Positions 55,386 through 63,929 of a stretch of 64,000 nucleotides of DNA are shown here, piece by piece (position 1 is the first letter of the stretch; each line of letters opens with the position of its first letter). The notes beneath the pieces were generated by a model that was given only the letters and a program-made list of their open reading frames with translations, did no database searches and was not told the origin of the DNA. The DNA lies in the NCBI RefSeq assembly GCF_017874595.1, contig NZ_JAGILA010000005.1, positions 310,001-374,000 of the forward strand. Direction: 5' to 3'. Made by a program: the position numbers and the translations under genes. Source of the stretch: Sinorhizobium kostiense (lineage in GTDB: Bacteria; Pseudomonadota; Alphaproteobacteria; Rhizobiales; Rhizobiaceae).

Positions 55386-56630
55386 ATGCGCGTCGATATT
55401 ATCGAAGACATTGATGAATTCACAAAAATTCGCAAGGATTGGGACGGAGTTTACGGGGCCGACCCAGAGGCCCATCCTTGCCTTTCCTGGAAGTGGCTGG
55501 ACGAATATCTATCCTCTCGGCGACGATGGTTCCTCCTCGCGCTGAAGCGTGAACGGTCCGACGCCCATTATTGCGCATTTCTACCGATCGAAGTGACGAC
55601 GTATCTGGATGAAGGTAGCGGCCTCTTCTGCGACGAAGTCTCGATGATCGGCAATTGCGGCACCGGTCGCACGGGGCTGCTCTGCACGCCGGACCTCGAG
55701 ATCGACGCGGTGGACGCATCCGCCGGCCTCCTGCTCAAGGAGAACTGGGCGCGTATGAAGGTGGAGTTTCTCGATCCCGGCTCTCCGCGGCTTGAGCGGT
55801 TGCTGCATGCCTTTCCGGTGGAACGCTTCGTCCGCGAGGATGGCGGCGGGTTGCGGAACGACCTCGGTGGCCGGGAGGGTGGCAGCCATTGTCTGCTCCT
55901 CAAAACACGCAGCGGCCACAATCTGGGCAACAGCATCAATCACCGCAGCATCGAATTCGTCTTCGAATGCGCCATAGACCTGCATGCCCAGGGTGCGCTC
56001 GAACGGGCGGAGACGGCCTACCGGCAGATCGTCCTGGCGGCGCCCCAGCATATCCATGCCCGCTACGGACTAGCGCAGCTCTGCTGCGACAAAGGCGACT
56101 TCGCAGAGGCGGAATATATCTATCGCGCCCTGCTTTCGACCGCGCCGCACGACAGAATCCTGCATCGACTGGGCGACACGCAGATGGCGCAGGGGATGTA
56201 CCAGGAGGCGAGCGAAACCTTCGAAAGCCTGCTTGACAGCCATCCGCATCAAGCGGTCATCCGTTATAAACTAGCCGTTTGCCTCCTGGCCGCGGGTCGC
56301 AGGGAGGCGGCGATCGCCACATTCCTGAGCTTCGAGGACATCGACTCCGACGACGCGGATCACATCCGTTGCAAGTTGAAATCGCGCGAAGCCGCATGGC
56401 ACCTGAAGACGTTGGCAGTCTTGGAGGAACTGCGTGCCGATGCGGATAAGCCGCAAATGCCGATGCCCTGCGACAAGGCTCGCCTGTCCTGCGACCGTGC
56501 GGCCGCGCCCCCGGCGCGGCTATTTGGCCGCGCTCCACTCCTTAAACCTTCAATGCCCAAGGGAATATCGGTAAATCTGCATGCTAGGCCCACCCCTTTC
56601 GACGGGATCGGCTCGAGGTCGAAGCATTAG
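55386..56630 (+). CDS. Acetyltransferase-like/TPR fusion protein
   Basis: A 414-residue protein. The N-terminal 100 residues (FTKIRKDWDGVYGADPEAHPCLSWKW) resemble the start of CelD/BcsL-type acyltransferases, but the C-terminal acyl-CoA half of that domain is missing. From about residue 190 tetratricopeptide repeats follow (ALERAETAYRQIVLAAPQHIHARYGLAQL, and two or three more), then a disordered tail. It may be a remnant joined to a TPR module or a scaffold protein. Located 236 bases after the secretion operon; a link is possible but unproven. Confidence 0.75.
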   Translation: MRVDIIEDIDEFTKIRKDWDGVYGADPEAHPCLSWKWLDEYLSSRRRWFLLALKRERSDAHYCAFLPIEVTTYLDEGSGLFCDEVSMIGNCGTGRTGLLCTPDLEIDAVDASAGLLLKENWARMKVEFLDPGSPRLERLLHAFPVERFVREDGGGLRNDLGGREGGSHCLLLKTRSGHNLGNSINHRSIEFVFECAIDLHAQGALERAETAYRQIVLAAPQHIHARYGLAQLCCDKGDFAEAEYIYRALLSTAPHDRILHRLGDTQMAQGMYQEASETFESLLDSHPHQAVIRYKLAVCLLAAGRREAAIATFLSFEDIDSDDADHIRCKLKSREAAWHLKTLAVLEELRADADKPQMPMPCDKARLSCDRAAAPPARLFGRAPLLKPSMPKGISVNLHARPTPFDGIGSRSKH

Positions 56631-56734
56631 CCATCGATCGATTGCAATATCGCAGAAATGCCCCCGCGATTTTGCGTTACGCCCCTTTTGCACGTCTTAT
56701 AAGATGAGCAAAGCCGCTGTAGACGCGACGCGCT

Positions 56735-57235
56735 TCAACCGGAGAACCGAATGCGCCTGACGATCCCGACATGGGACATCAGGCAGGCGGCTGCCACGAG
56801 AAGAGATAGTGCGATCCAAAGTGGCGAATTCGTCATCGGCAGCAGCGACCAGTCGCCGCGCAGCAGCCGCGGAACGGAAAAGCTGGCGAGTCCGGCCTGC
56901 GCGCTCATGGCCCGCACCCCTCCGACTATCATCGCAATCAGCGCGATATGCGCATGGATGAATCGGATTCGCGGATAGTGGTCCGGCCGGTGAGCGATAT
57001 GGATCCCCAAGCCTGCCGCGAGCACCAGCAGCGCAAGTGTGGCGTGAAATCCCAACCCGTCCAAAAGCAGGAACACCGGCTCGCGTATGACAGGCAGAAG
57101 CGTCATGTACAGCGACCAGACCGCTGCATTCGACGGAAATTGCGCCAGCAGGACCATGCTGACGAGAAGGATGGCGGCCACCGTATAGGCACAGCATGGG
57201 GCAAGGCGAATAATTTTCAAAACCGTGGATTGCAT
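56735..57235 (-). CDS. Four-helix membrane protein of unknown function
   Basis: A 166-residue hydrophobic protein with about four helices: APCCAYTVAAILLVSMVLLA, PVFLLLDGLGFHATLALLVLAAGLGIHI, FIHAHIALIAMIVGGVRAM and SPLWIALSLLVAAACLMSHVGIV. No motif identifies its role. AGAGGATG precedes the ATG. It is an isolated gene, divergent from the TPR lipoprotein. Confidence 0.7.
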   Translation of the reverse strand: MQSTVLKIIRLAPCCAYTVAAILLVSMVLLAQFPSNAAVWSLYMTLLPVIREPVFLLLDGLGFHATLALLVLAAGLGIHIAHRPDHYPRIRFIHAHIALIAMIVGGVRAMSAQAGLASFSVPRLLRGDWSLLPMTNSPLWIALSLLVAAACLMSHVGIVRRIRFSG

Positions 57236-57351
57236 CAGCGTGCATCCTCTTCGCTTGAAAGGCGCGGGCGGTATCGAGCGGAGTATGGTTTCTGGTGCTT
57301 AACCGGAGCTTACCATGGACGCTCCATTGTTTGGATCGACTTCCATACTTA

Positions 57352-57395
57352 CTGCATGTGTCCTTAAATCGACCTCGATTTAAGGACACATGCAG
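57352..57395. repeat. Perfect 20-base inverted repeat
   Basis: CTGCATGTGTCCTTAAATCG and its exact reverse complement flank a four-base ACCT loop, giving a 44-base hairpin. A related but weaker palindrome lies at 58491-58527. Probably one unit of a dispersed Sinorhizobium intergenic repeat, always next to the CTACAGCG hairpin unit. Confidence 0.85.
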
Positions 57396-57406
57396 CATTC
57401 AAAGTG

Positions 57407-57450
57407 CTACAGCGACCTTTGCGCGCCTGATAAGACGCGCGGCGCTGTAG
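57407..57450. repeat. CTACAGCG hairpin unit, copy 1
   Basis: CTACAGCG and CGCTGTAG close an outer stem around an inner GCGCG/CGCGC stem. The same unit occurs at 58276-58317 and, in a degenerate form and opposite orientation, at 62529-62575. Confidence 0.8.
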
Positions 57451-57692
57451 GACGAAGACAGAGCGCCACAGGGAACTTGGAGCATCTGATCAGACGCGAC
57501 GGCACTGTCGCGCTGATTCGGGAGATCGACCCCCCGGAATTCTATTGAAAGGGCGGTGCGGGACGGCGAGATGTGTCGCTTTAATGCGACGCACGCTCGC
57601 CATTTTTCATTTATTAGCATTTCTCATGGAAGATTTTTGGTGAGTGGCGGCACAGCCTTGGATAGCATGCACCCGTGTATTTGGGGGTAAGA

Positions 57693-58217
57693 ATGGCATT
57701 GCAGGTTGGAACGCGAATCGCATGCATCACTTCGCTGCTGGTCGCAGGCATGGTCTTGGCAGGGTGCCAATCAGCGGCGTTCGACGACGTGGCAGCCTTC
57801 GGCGACAGCGCCAAGACGCTGGAGGACGATTCCGCCGTCGCTTTCTACAAGAACGACGAGTTGATCAAGACGGGCAAACTGCAGTTCAAGGAAAAGAACT
57901 ACGGCAAGTCTTACGCGATCTACAAGCGCGCGATTGCAGTGTTTCCGCAGGATCCGGCTGCCTGGCTCGGCTTCGCCGCCTCGGCCGACATGATCGGCCG
58001 GTTCGATACCGCGGACAGGGCCTATGTGCAGCTCGCCAGGATGATCGGCGACACGCCAACCTACTACAACAATCTCGGCTATTCCCATCTCCTGCGGGGC
58101 GATCTGCCGAAAGCCCGGCGCTACTTCCTCAAGGCCTACGAGCTGGATCCGGCCAACGAGATCACGGCGCGCAATCTCGAACTTATGAAGAACAGCGTTA
58201 AATACGCGCAACGTTAG
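57693..58217 (+). CDS. TPR lipoprotein (TadD-like)
   Basis: A 174-residue lipoprotein: hydrophobic leader with lipobox VLAGC (SLLVAGMVLAGC), then tetratricopeptide repeats (YGKSYAIYKRAIAVFPQDPAAWLGFA, DTPTYYNNLGYSHLLRGDLPKARRYFLKAYELDP). Its size and layout are like TadD of Flp/Tad pilus loci, but no other tad gene is visible nearby, so the pilus link is tentative. ATG 57693 is chosen over GTG 57675 because GGGGG lies just upstream. Confidence 0.85.
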   Translation: MALQVGTRIACITSLLVAGMVLAGCQSAAFDDVAAFGDSAKTLEDDSAVAFYKNDELIKTGKLQFKEKNYGKSYAIYKRAIAVFPQDPAAWLGFAASADMIGRFDTADRAYVQLARMIGDTPTYYNNLGYSHLLRGDLPKARRYFLKAYELDPANEITARNLELMKNSVKYAQR

Positions 58218-58317
58218 CGCATCGGCCCGAAAATCGGACCGGTTTGCGGAAATCCCGACGCGCAGATTCAAAGAGTACAGCGACCTTTGCGCGTCTGAAA
58301 AGACGCGCGGCGCTGTA
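58215..58317 (+). repeat. Mosaic repeat abutting a stop codon, copy A
   Basis: The element starts TAGCGCATCGGCCC, where TAG is the stop codon of the TPR lipoprotein, and ends with the hairpin TACAGCG...CGCTGTA that encloses a perfect GCGCGTCT/AGACGCGC stem with a GAAA loop (58289-58308). The whole order recurs on the other strand at 62529-62637. Confidence 0.82.
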
Positions 58318-58344
58318 TTCAATGCGGCAGGACCTGACGGATGT

Positions 58345-58373
58345 GGCCCGGAAGCGCAACGGCTTTCCGGGCC
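58345..58373. terminator. Strong GC hairpin, possible terminator
   Basis: GGCCCGGAA and TTCCGGGCC form a nine-base stem with an 11-base loop between convergent genes. No T-run follows on either strand, so function is uncertain. Confidence 0.4.
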
Positions 58374-58490
58374 TCATGTCTCAACATTGTAGAATCAGAT
58401 CGTGATCTACAGCAGGCACCATCGAAGCTCGCGCCCTACGGCGCCGCGCCGCTTATCAGGCGGAAAACGTCGCAGTAACACTCTGGCTCA

Positions 58491-58527
58491 CTACATGCCC
58501 AAATCGAGTCGGGAGGGCATGCAGTAG
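58491..58527. repeat. Palindrome related to the 57352 inverted repeat
   Basis: CTACATGCCC...GGGCATGCAGTAG pairs around AAATCGAGTCGGGA. It shares the AAATCG and CATGCAG parts with the perfect palindrome at 57352-57395 but has diverged. Confidence 0.55.
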
Positions 58528-58544
58528 GACGTGAGCTTCCGCTG

Positions 58545-59588
58545 TCACGAGCGCTTTTGCAGAATGCCGTAGACGATGTTGCGGTTTTCACCGAATTCCA
58601 ATTGCGCATCGACCAGATTGCGGTCGACGCTCGAGTTGATGATCCTCCACATGTCCGCCTCCGAACGCAGCAGCAGCTGCCAGTTCATGAACGTCTCCAT
58701 GTAACCGTCGTCGTAAATGTCGTCGGCGAAATTGGCAAATAGAAAGACGCCGTTGGGCTTCAGCATTTCCAGGCATTTCTGGGTCAGCTTCACCGCCACC
58801 TTGTCGGCAAGGTAGTCGTAGAGACCGGCAGCGTAGATGAAGTCGAACTTGCCGAGATCATAGCCCCTTGTCAGGAGACCGCGAACGGAACCGTCGATGG
58901 CTTCGATGCAGGTCCCTCTGAAATCGCGCGCAATGGATCCGACGCTCAACGGATCCTGATCGAGAGCCACCCAGCGTCTCATCCGGCCTTCCTTGAGGGC
59001 GACCGAGCGGTCGGCCTCGCGCAGATGCCCCGCCGCGATCGTCAGGATCTCCGTCTCGCCACCCAGCTTTGCCGCGACCTCGTCCACATGCCTGGTCAAG
59101 AGATCGCGTCGCTCCCGGACGGCGACCGAGGACGGCGCCGCCCTGGTGTAGTCGTAAAGGGCGCGCCCCAGCGGCGAAGCATTCGCGATCGCATCCGCGG
59201 TGCTCGGGTGGCCGTATATGAAGTCGATCAATTGCGCGTCGCCGGAATAACCGCGCGGCTTTTCGAATGACCAGCGGGTGAACGGATCCTCATGGAAGAA
59301 CGCCGAAATCGGGTGGTTCTGCACGAGCGGCACCAGGGCCTGCCAGACGCTCGGGTCGAACTTGCGGCGCATGCCGTGAAGTGCCCCGATGACTTGATGG
59401 ATGATCGCCGCCGGATCCCGACCCTGGTCGATCTGCTGCCGTGCAATCGACAGCACGAGGGCGAGCTCGGCCTTGCCGGTTTCGAACTGCTCTTCGTGGT
59501 AATCCGTTCTGGTGGGAGAAAGTTCGGTGGTGATGGACTCTGGGGTGATCAGGCTTTCGCCGTCGAAATGAATCTGAAATTGGGTCAC
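58545..59588 (-). CDS. PhcB-like SAM-dependent methyltransferase
   Basis: A 347-residue protein. A conserved N-terminal domain contains NHPISAFFHEDPFTRWSFEKPRGYSGDAQLIDFIYG, which I associate with the 3-hydroxypalmitate methyl ester (PhcB) family; the C-terminal half is a class I SAM fold (EILTIAAGHLREADRS, FDFIYAAGLYDYLAD, ANFADDIYDDGYMETFMNWQLLLR). Such enzymes make a fatty-acid methyl-ester signal in Ralstonia; here the substrate is unknown. GTG 59588, with GGACGAG upstream, fits better than GTG 59666, which lacks a ribosome site. It is a single gene, flanked by repeats. Confidence 0.8.
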   Translation of the reverse strand: MTQFQIHFDGESLITPESITTELSPTRTDYHEEQFETGKAELALVLSIARQQIDQGRDPAAIIHQVIGALHGMRRKFDPSVWQALVPLVQNHPISAFFHEDPFTRWSFEKPRGYSGDAQLIDFIYGHPSTADAIANASPLGRALYDYTRAAPSSVAVRERRDLLTRHVDEVAAKLGGETEILTIAAGHLREADRSVALKEGRMRRWVALDQDPLSVGSIARDFRGTCIEAIDGSVRGLLTRGYDLGKFDFIYAAGLYDYLADKVAVKLTQKCLEMLKPNGVFLFANFADDIYDDGYMETFMNWQLLLRSEADMWRIINSSVDRNLVDAQLEFGENRNIVYGILQKRS

Positions 59589-59841
59589 GCAAAACTCGTC
59601 CGTTAACTGTTTGTTAACAGTATGCGCATGTTTGCGGCGCACGCCAGTGGTCGTTAAAGTTTTCACATAATATGGTTAACGAAGAACCATATTGGTCTGT
59701 TTCGCTACACTTCGGTGTTCACATTTGATCTACAGCGAATTCAGCAAAACTTAATCGACCTGCACTATTGTGCCGAATTATGTTGCCTGCCGTACGTTGA
59801 ATTTCTATGCAGACGGCAAATGAAACCGCCAGGGATGGCGG

Positions 59842-61863
59842 GTGCTGGGCAAGCGACGCAACGCGATGGATCCGTGCATGAAGCACACGTTGGCTGACGT
59901 AATTGAGATCGGTCTCGATCATGAGCCGCCGAGACCGGCATCGACCGAATTGCGCACGCTCTTCCGCGAAGAAGGCGTAGGCGCGCGCAAGCAGGCCACG
60001 AGACAGGGGCTCTGGACCGCGGTAGCGGTGTATCTGCTGTTTTCCGTGACGGATGTCCTGCTGGTGCCGGACGTGGCAGCCTTGACGATAGCCGCCCGGT
60101 TCGCGATTTCGGTTGTCGCGCTTTTCTTCCTGGAATTTCAGTTTCGCCTGAATGCCACTGCAGATTCGATCGATTGCACCGCCGCGGCGGCGATCGTCGT
60201 CGCCTATGCCGGTTGGCTCTATCCCGCGATGATGACGGCGGATACCGAAAGCATCTCCTATTACATGGTCTTCGGCGCCATCTTCATGATGAGCGTCAAT
60301 CTGTTCTTCAGCTTCCAGTTTCGATTGTCGCTTTTTGCGTCGATTACGATACTTCTGATCTTTTTCGCCGCGGTTTTGTCGTTCCCCCCGGCAGAGGCTT
60401 CCTACAGACTCGCCTTCGGCACGTTCAATCTCTCCTGCTTCGTCTTTACCTCCTATGTGAACTGGAAACTCAACCGCGAGCGCTATAAGGTCTTCCTCAA
60501 CGCCGTCGAGGCGAGAATTCAGCACAAGGAGGCCTCCGAGCGAGGCAAGGCTCTGCTGAGGCTGTCGCACACCGACTCGCTGACCGGCCTCGACAACCGC
60601 CGGGCGGTCGACCAGAAGCTGCGCGACCACTGGAGCGACTGGCAAAGGCGCGGCACCAGCTTCGCAGCGATTCTCATCGACGTCGATTTCTTCAAGAAGT
60701 ACAACGACTACTACGGCCATCAGGAAGGCGACCGCTGCCTTGTCCTCGTCGCCAATGCTTTGAAGGACTCGATAGAGCCGTATAACGGCTGCATCGGGCG
60801 CTACGGCGGCGAAGAGTTCATCGTGCTTGCGCGTTTGCAGGCGAGCGAACAGGCGGCCGAGCTTGCGGAGGCGATCCGCGACAATGTCGAGAGACTCGCC
60901 TTGCCGCATCAGCAGCGGCGGGATGGCGTGTCCATCGTTACCGTCAGCGTCGGCGCGGCCTTCACCAGAAACCAGACGAGCTCCAAGCTCGAAAGGCTGA
61001 TCCACGAGGCCGATCGCGCGCTTTACAGTGCCAAGGCGAGCGGCCGCAATTGTGCCCGCCTGTTCGACCCGAGCGATCCGCACACCAGCGACGAGAGCGA
61101 GAACATCGCGGCCTTGCTGAAGATCGCAGTCGACCAGAAACTCGTCTCGATGGTCTACCAGCCGATCCGGAATGTCGCGTCGGGCGAGATCGACGCGGTC
61201 GAGGCGCTGATGCGGCTGAGAATGCTCGACGGTACCTCGGTACCCCCGAGCCTGTTCATCCCCATCGCCGAACGTACCGGCGCCATACTGGACCTCGGCC
61301 GTTGGGCGATAAGGACCGTCTGCCGTGAGATTCTGGCCGATGAAAGCGTACCTGTCGTCAGCGTCAACGTCTCGCCGATCCAGTTGAAATCACCCGGCTT
61401 CGCAGCCTCCGTCGCGGCTATTCTCGGTGAAACAGGGATCGCCGGAGGCAGGCTCGCCCTCGAGATTACCGAGGGGCTCGAAATGGAGATGCATTCGGAT
61501 GTCCGGCGCTGCATCAGCGACCTGAAGACCCTGGGTGTCCGAATATGGCTCGACGACTTCGGCACCGGCTTCGCCGGCCTGTCATGGCTGCGGCTGATCG
61601 ACTTCGACACGGTAAAGATAGACCGCTCGTTCCTGCATGATTGCGACACCCAGAAGGGCAAGTCCATGCTCAGGGATATTATCGGACTTGTGCGAAACCG
61701 CGGCCACAAGATCCTGGTCGAAGGCGTCGAGACCGAGGAACAGATGGCGCTCATGCGGCAGTTCCGCATCGACCAGGTCCAGGGATTTCATGTGGGTCGG
61801 CCGACGCCGGCGGAGAGCCTCAGACTGACAAAGACGGTGAAGGTGCGTCCCACGCGGGCCTGA
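59842..61863 (+). CDS. Membrane GGDEF/EAL cyclic-di-GMP protein
   Basis: About 673 residues. An N-terminal membrane sensor of roughly six helices (residues 55-215; VAVYLLFSVTDVLLV, FAISVVALFFLEFQF) precedes a GGDEF domain with the active GGEEF loop (about 322-326) and an EAL domain with VEALMR and DDFGTGFAG. The residues before GGEEF (PYNGCIGRY) lack the RxxD inhibition site, unlike the c-di-GMP protein at 7721. Both catalytic domains look intact. Start options are GTG 59842 (AGGGA upstream), ATG 59866 and ATG 59878; the first is tentative. Confidence 0.88.
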   Translation: MLGKRRNAMDPCMKHTLADVIEIGLDHEPPRPASTELRTLFREEGVGARKQATRQGLWTAVAVYLLFSVTDVLLVPDVAALTIAARFAISVVALFFLEFQFRLNATADSIDCTAAAAIVVAYAGWLYPAMMTADTESISYYMVFGAIFMMSVNLFFSFQFRLSLFASITILLIFFAAVLSFPPAEASYRLAFGTFNLSCFVFTSYVNWKLNRERYKVFLNAVEARIQHKEASERGKALLRLSHTDSLTGLDNRRAVDQKLRDHWSDWQRRGTSFAAILIDVDFFKKYNDYYGHQEGDRCLVLVANALKDSIEPYNGCIGRYGGEEFIVLARLQASEQAAELAEAIRDNVERLALPHQQRRDGVSIVTVSVGAAFTRNQTSSKLERLIHEADRALYSAKASGRNCARLFDPSDPHTSDESENIAALLKIAVDQKLVSMVYQPIRNVASGEIDAVEALMRLRMLDGTSVPPSLFIPIAERTGAILDLGRWAIRTVCREILADESVPVVSVNVSPIQLKSPGFAASVAAILGETGIAGGRLALEITEGLEMEMHSDVRRCISDLKTLGVRIWLDDFGTGFAGLSWLRLIDFDTVKIDRSFLHDCDTQKGKSMLRDIIGLVRNRGHKILVEGVETEEQMALMRQFRIDQVQGFHVGRPTPAESLRLTKTVKVRPTRA

Positions 61864-61881
61864 AAGGTCGCTGTGGGTGAC

Positions 61882-62448
61882 CTACCGCACCTTCCGGAGT
61901 ATGAGCTTGCCCTCGGGAGAGATCGACCTTTCGTAGCGTGGCAAGTCGGCCACGGGACTGCCATCGGTGCCGGACTCGGGCAGCGCACCGTCGGACGCAT
62001 CGACGTCCGCTGCAGGAGCCCAGAGTGAAGGCTCGAGTCTTTGCGTGACCTGCTTGCCCGGAGCGCTCAGGATCACGGAGCCGCTGGCCGCCGGGGAAGC
62101 AAAGAGCGTTCCGCCATCGATCTTGGCCACTTCCTTGTGGAGACTTTCCAGGCGCTGGCGGATGATTGCGACTTCGTCGGCCTTGGCCCCTTGGGTAATG
62201 TGCCGCCCCTGCTTCTCGAGCTGCAGCTTCAGCCCGTCAATCGAGCGCTTGACTGCGGCGAGGGCCTCCCGGCTCTCGCGCACGTCCGCGGCGTTCTTCG
62301 CGGTATAGAGCAGAATGCCTGCGTTCAAAGGCAGGAACACCAGCGCCAGGGCAACGAAGGGCGCAAATCGCGTGCGGGCCGGCTCGTCTGCCTTTCGCTC
62401 GCGCCGCACCTCGTCCGGCTCGACTTCGATATTCGCCATGCTGACCAT
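61882..62448 (-). CDS. Coiled-coil membrane protein of unknown function
   Basis: A 188-residue protein with a charged N-terminus, one membrane segment (APFVALALVFLPLNAGILLYTA, about residues 28-50), a coiled coil (about 55-115, VRESREALAAVKRSIDGLKLQLEKQ) and a polar tail ending in ISPEGKLILRKVR. I see no catalytic motif. ATG 62448 is favoured by GGAG seven bases upstream; ATG 62439 is an alternative. It is directly downstream of the AAA-type ATPase on the same strand, with a mosaic repeat between. Confidence 0.72.
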   Translation of the reverse strand: MVSMANIEVEPDEVRRERKADEPARTRFAPFVALALVFLPLNAGILLYTAKNAADVRESREALAAVKRSIDGLKLQLEKQGRHITQGAKADEVAIIRQRLESLHKEVAKIDGGTLFASPAASGSVILSAPGKQVTQRLEPSLWAPAADVDASDGALPESGTDGSPVADLPRYERSISPEGKLILRKVR

Positions 62449-62528
62449 CACCTTACTCCGCCGCAAGCAGGCCGAAGCCACCAAGAAGATGTCCCGGGCA
62501 CCTATTCGGGACGAGGCGCCATTCGCGC

Positions 62529-62637
62529 CTACAGCGCTGAGCGTGCTTCAAGACGCATAAAGGACGCTGCAAGACTTTGCATCTGCGCATCGTGCTTTCC
62601 CGAAAACCGGCACCGCTTTCTGGGGCCGATGCGCTAG
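62529..62637 (-). repeat. Mosaic repeat abutting a stop codon, copy B (inverted)
   Basis: Read on the minus strand it starts TAGCGCATCGGCCCC, whose TAG is the stop codon of the AAA-type ATPase, then GATGCGCAGATGCAAAG and a CAGCGTCCTTT hairpin unit. The order and spacing match copy A at 58215-58317. Confidence 0.8.
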
Positions 62638-63929
62638 TCTGACGTAAACACCCCTTCCCACGCCCGCTCCAGCATCGCCAGGGAGGCCACCTTTCCGGTT
62701 CCATTGAACGCACAATAGGAATCGATGAAGTCCAGCAGGTACTTCGGATGGTAACAGGACGCCAGCGATTCGCCACTGTAACGACGATCGTAAAACAATT
62801 CTAGGTCGCGCGGCGAGAGCTCTACATCGACGCTGCGCGCGTAGGCCTCGAATATCTGGATATATTCCTCCCGCGAGGGCGTGTTGACGAAGATCTTGTA
62901 TTTAAGCCGCCGCAGGCCCGCCTCGTCGGAAAGATCCCGCGGCGCCATATTGGTGGAGAACACGACGAGCTCGTCGAACGGCACCTTGAATTTCTTGCCG
63001 GTGTGCAACGTCAGGAAGTCGTAACCGCGCTCGAGCGGCACGATCCAGCGGTTGATCAGCGCCTGCGGCATGACCTGTTGCCGGCCGAAGTCGTCGATGA
63101 TGAAGATACCGCCGGAAGCCTTCAGGTGAATCGGCGCCTCGTAGACATTCGCCCCCTCGCTCAAGGTGAGGTCGAGCAGGTCGAGCGTCAGCTCGCCGCC
63201 GGTCTTGATCACCGGCCGGCGGCACTCGACCCAGCGCCGGTCGGCCTTCGGATGAGGCCCTGTCCCCACAGCGGGCTGATGCACCGCCTCGTCATAGAAG
63301 CAGATGACGTAGCCGCCGACCTCGATGGCATAGGGCACAAAGATCGTCTGCCGGAACAGGCGCGCCGAACGCTCGGCGATGCTCGTCTTGCCGTTGCCGG
63401 GCGGTCCGTAAAGGAGGATCGACTGGCCGGAATTCATCGCCGGCCCCAGCTTTGCAACCAGCGAAGGCGACAGAACGAGCCCTTCGAGGCTCTTGGCAAG
63501 GGCCTCCGGCGTCACCCGCTCGTGATGGATTGTCTGCAATCCGAGCTGGCGGCAGAACGCATCGAGCGAAACCGGCGCCGGCCCCACATAGCTCGACTGC
63601 CGCAAGGCGGCCTGTGCATAGTCGGCGCCCTTCGCCGAGAGCGCGTAGCGGATGTCGGACCTGACGTCCTCGCCTGCGAGCCCGCGCGCCTCTAAATAGG
63701 CAAGCTTGGTGAGCTCCTTGATCAGGAGATTGACGACCACCTTGGAAAGCTTCATGCGCTCCGCCAGATGCGATGGCGTCACGGTGTCCTGCTCGGTCGC
63801 GCATTTGGCCGCCAAACGCAGGAGGAACGACAATTCGAGCCCGGTCTCCTCGACAGTCATCGGTGCCAAGGGCATGCGAGGATCGAGCGTTGCAGCGAGG
63901 TCTTCACGAGCTTGATCGAGCGAATGCAT
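62634..63929 (-). CDS. AAA-type ATPase with N-terminal helical/wHTH region
   Basis: A 431-residue protein. The N-terminal 150 residues resemble a winged-helix (LAERMKLSKVVVNLLIKELTKLAYLEARGL) and the rest is an ATPase with Walker A GPPGNGKTS (about residue 175), Walker B-like IFIIDDFGRQQ and an arginine-rich sensor (VFSTNMAPRDLSDEAGLRRLKYKIF). The pattern is like MoxR/Tad-associated AAA proteins, but the exact family was not settled. ATG 63929, with GAGGGAT upstream, is preferred over TTG 63950. It reads toward the coiled-coil protein. Confidence 0.82.
   Translation of the reverse strand: MHSLDQAREDLAATLDPRMPLAPMTVEETGLELSFLLRLAAKCATEQDTVTPSHLAERMKLSKVVVNLLIKELTKLAYLEARGLAGEDVRSDIRYALSAKGADYAQAALRQSSYVGPAPVSLDAFCRQLGLQTIHHERVTPEALAKSLEGLVLSPSLVAKLGPAMNSGQSILLYGPPGNGKTSIAERSARLFRQTIFVPYAIEVGGYVICFYDEAVHQPAVGTGPHPKADRRWVECRRPVIKTGGELTLDLLDLTLSEGANVYEAPIHLKASGGIFIIDDFGRQQVMPQALINRWIVPLERGYDFLTLHTGKKFKVPFDELVVFSTNMAPRDLSDEAGLRRLKYKIFVNTPSREEYIQIFEAYARSVDVELSPRDLELFYDRRYSGESLASCYHPKYLLDFIDSYCAFNGTGKVASLAMLERAWEGVFTSD

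Larger units (their letters stand above)
57236..57692. other. Intergenic region with several hairpins
   Basis: About 457 bases hold the perfect palindrome at 57352-57395, the hairpin at 57407-57450 with a degenerate second copy shortly after (around 57450-57515), and a small TGTCGC...GCGACG hairpin near 57568. No open frame of interest was found; the last 60 bases should carry the promoter of the TPR lipoprotein. Confidence 0.6.
58218..58544. other. Intergenic region between two convergent genes
   Basis: About 327 bases with the end of the mosaic repeat, a GGCCCGGAA/TTCCGGGCC hairpin and a CATGCCC palindrome (58491-58527). No gene is supported. Confidence 0.6.
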
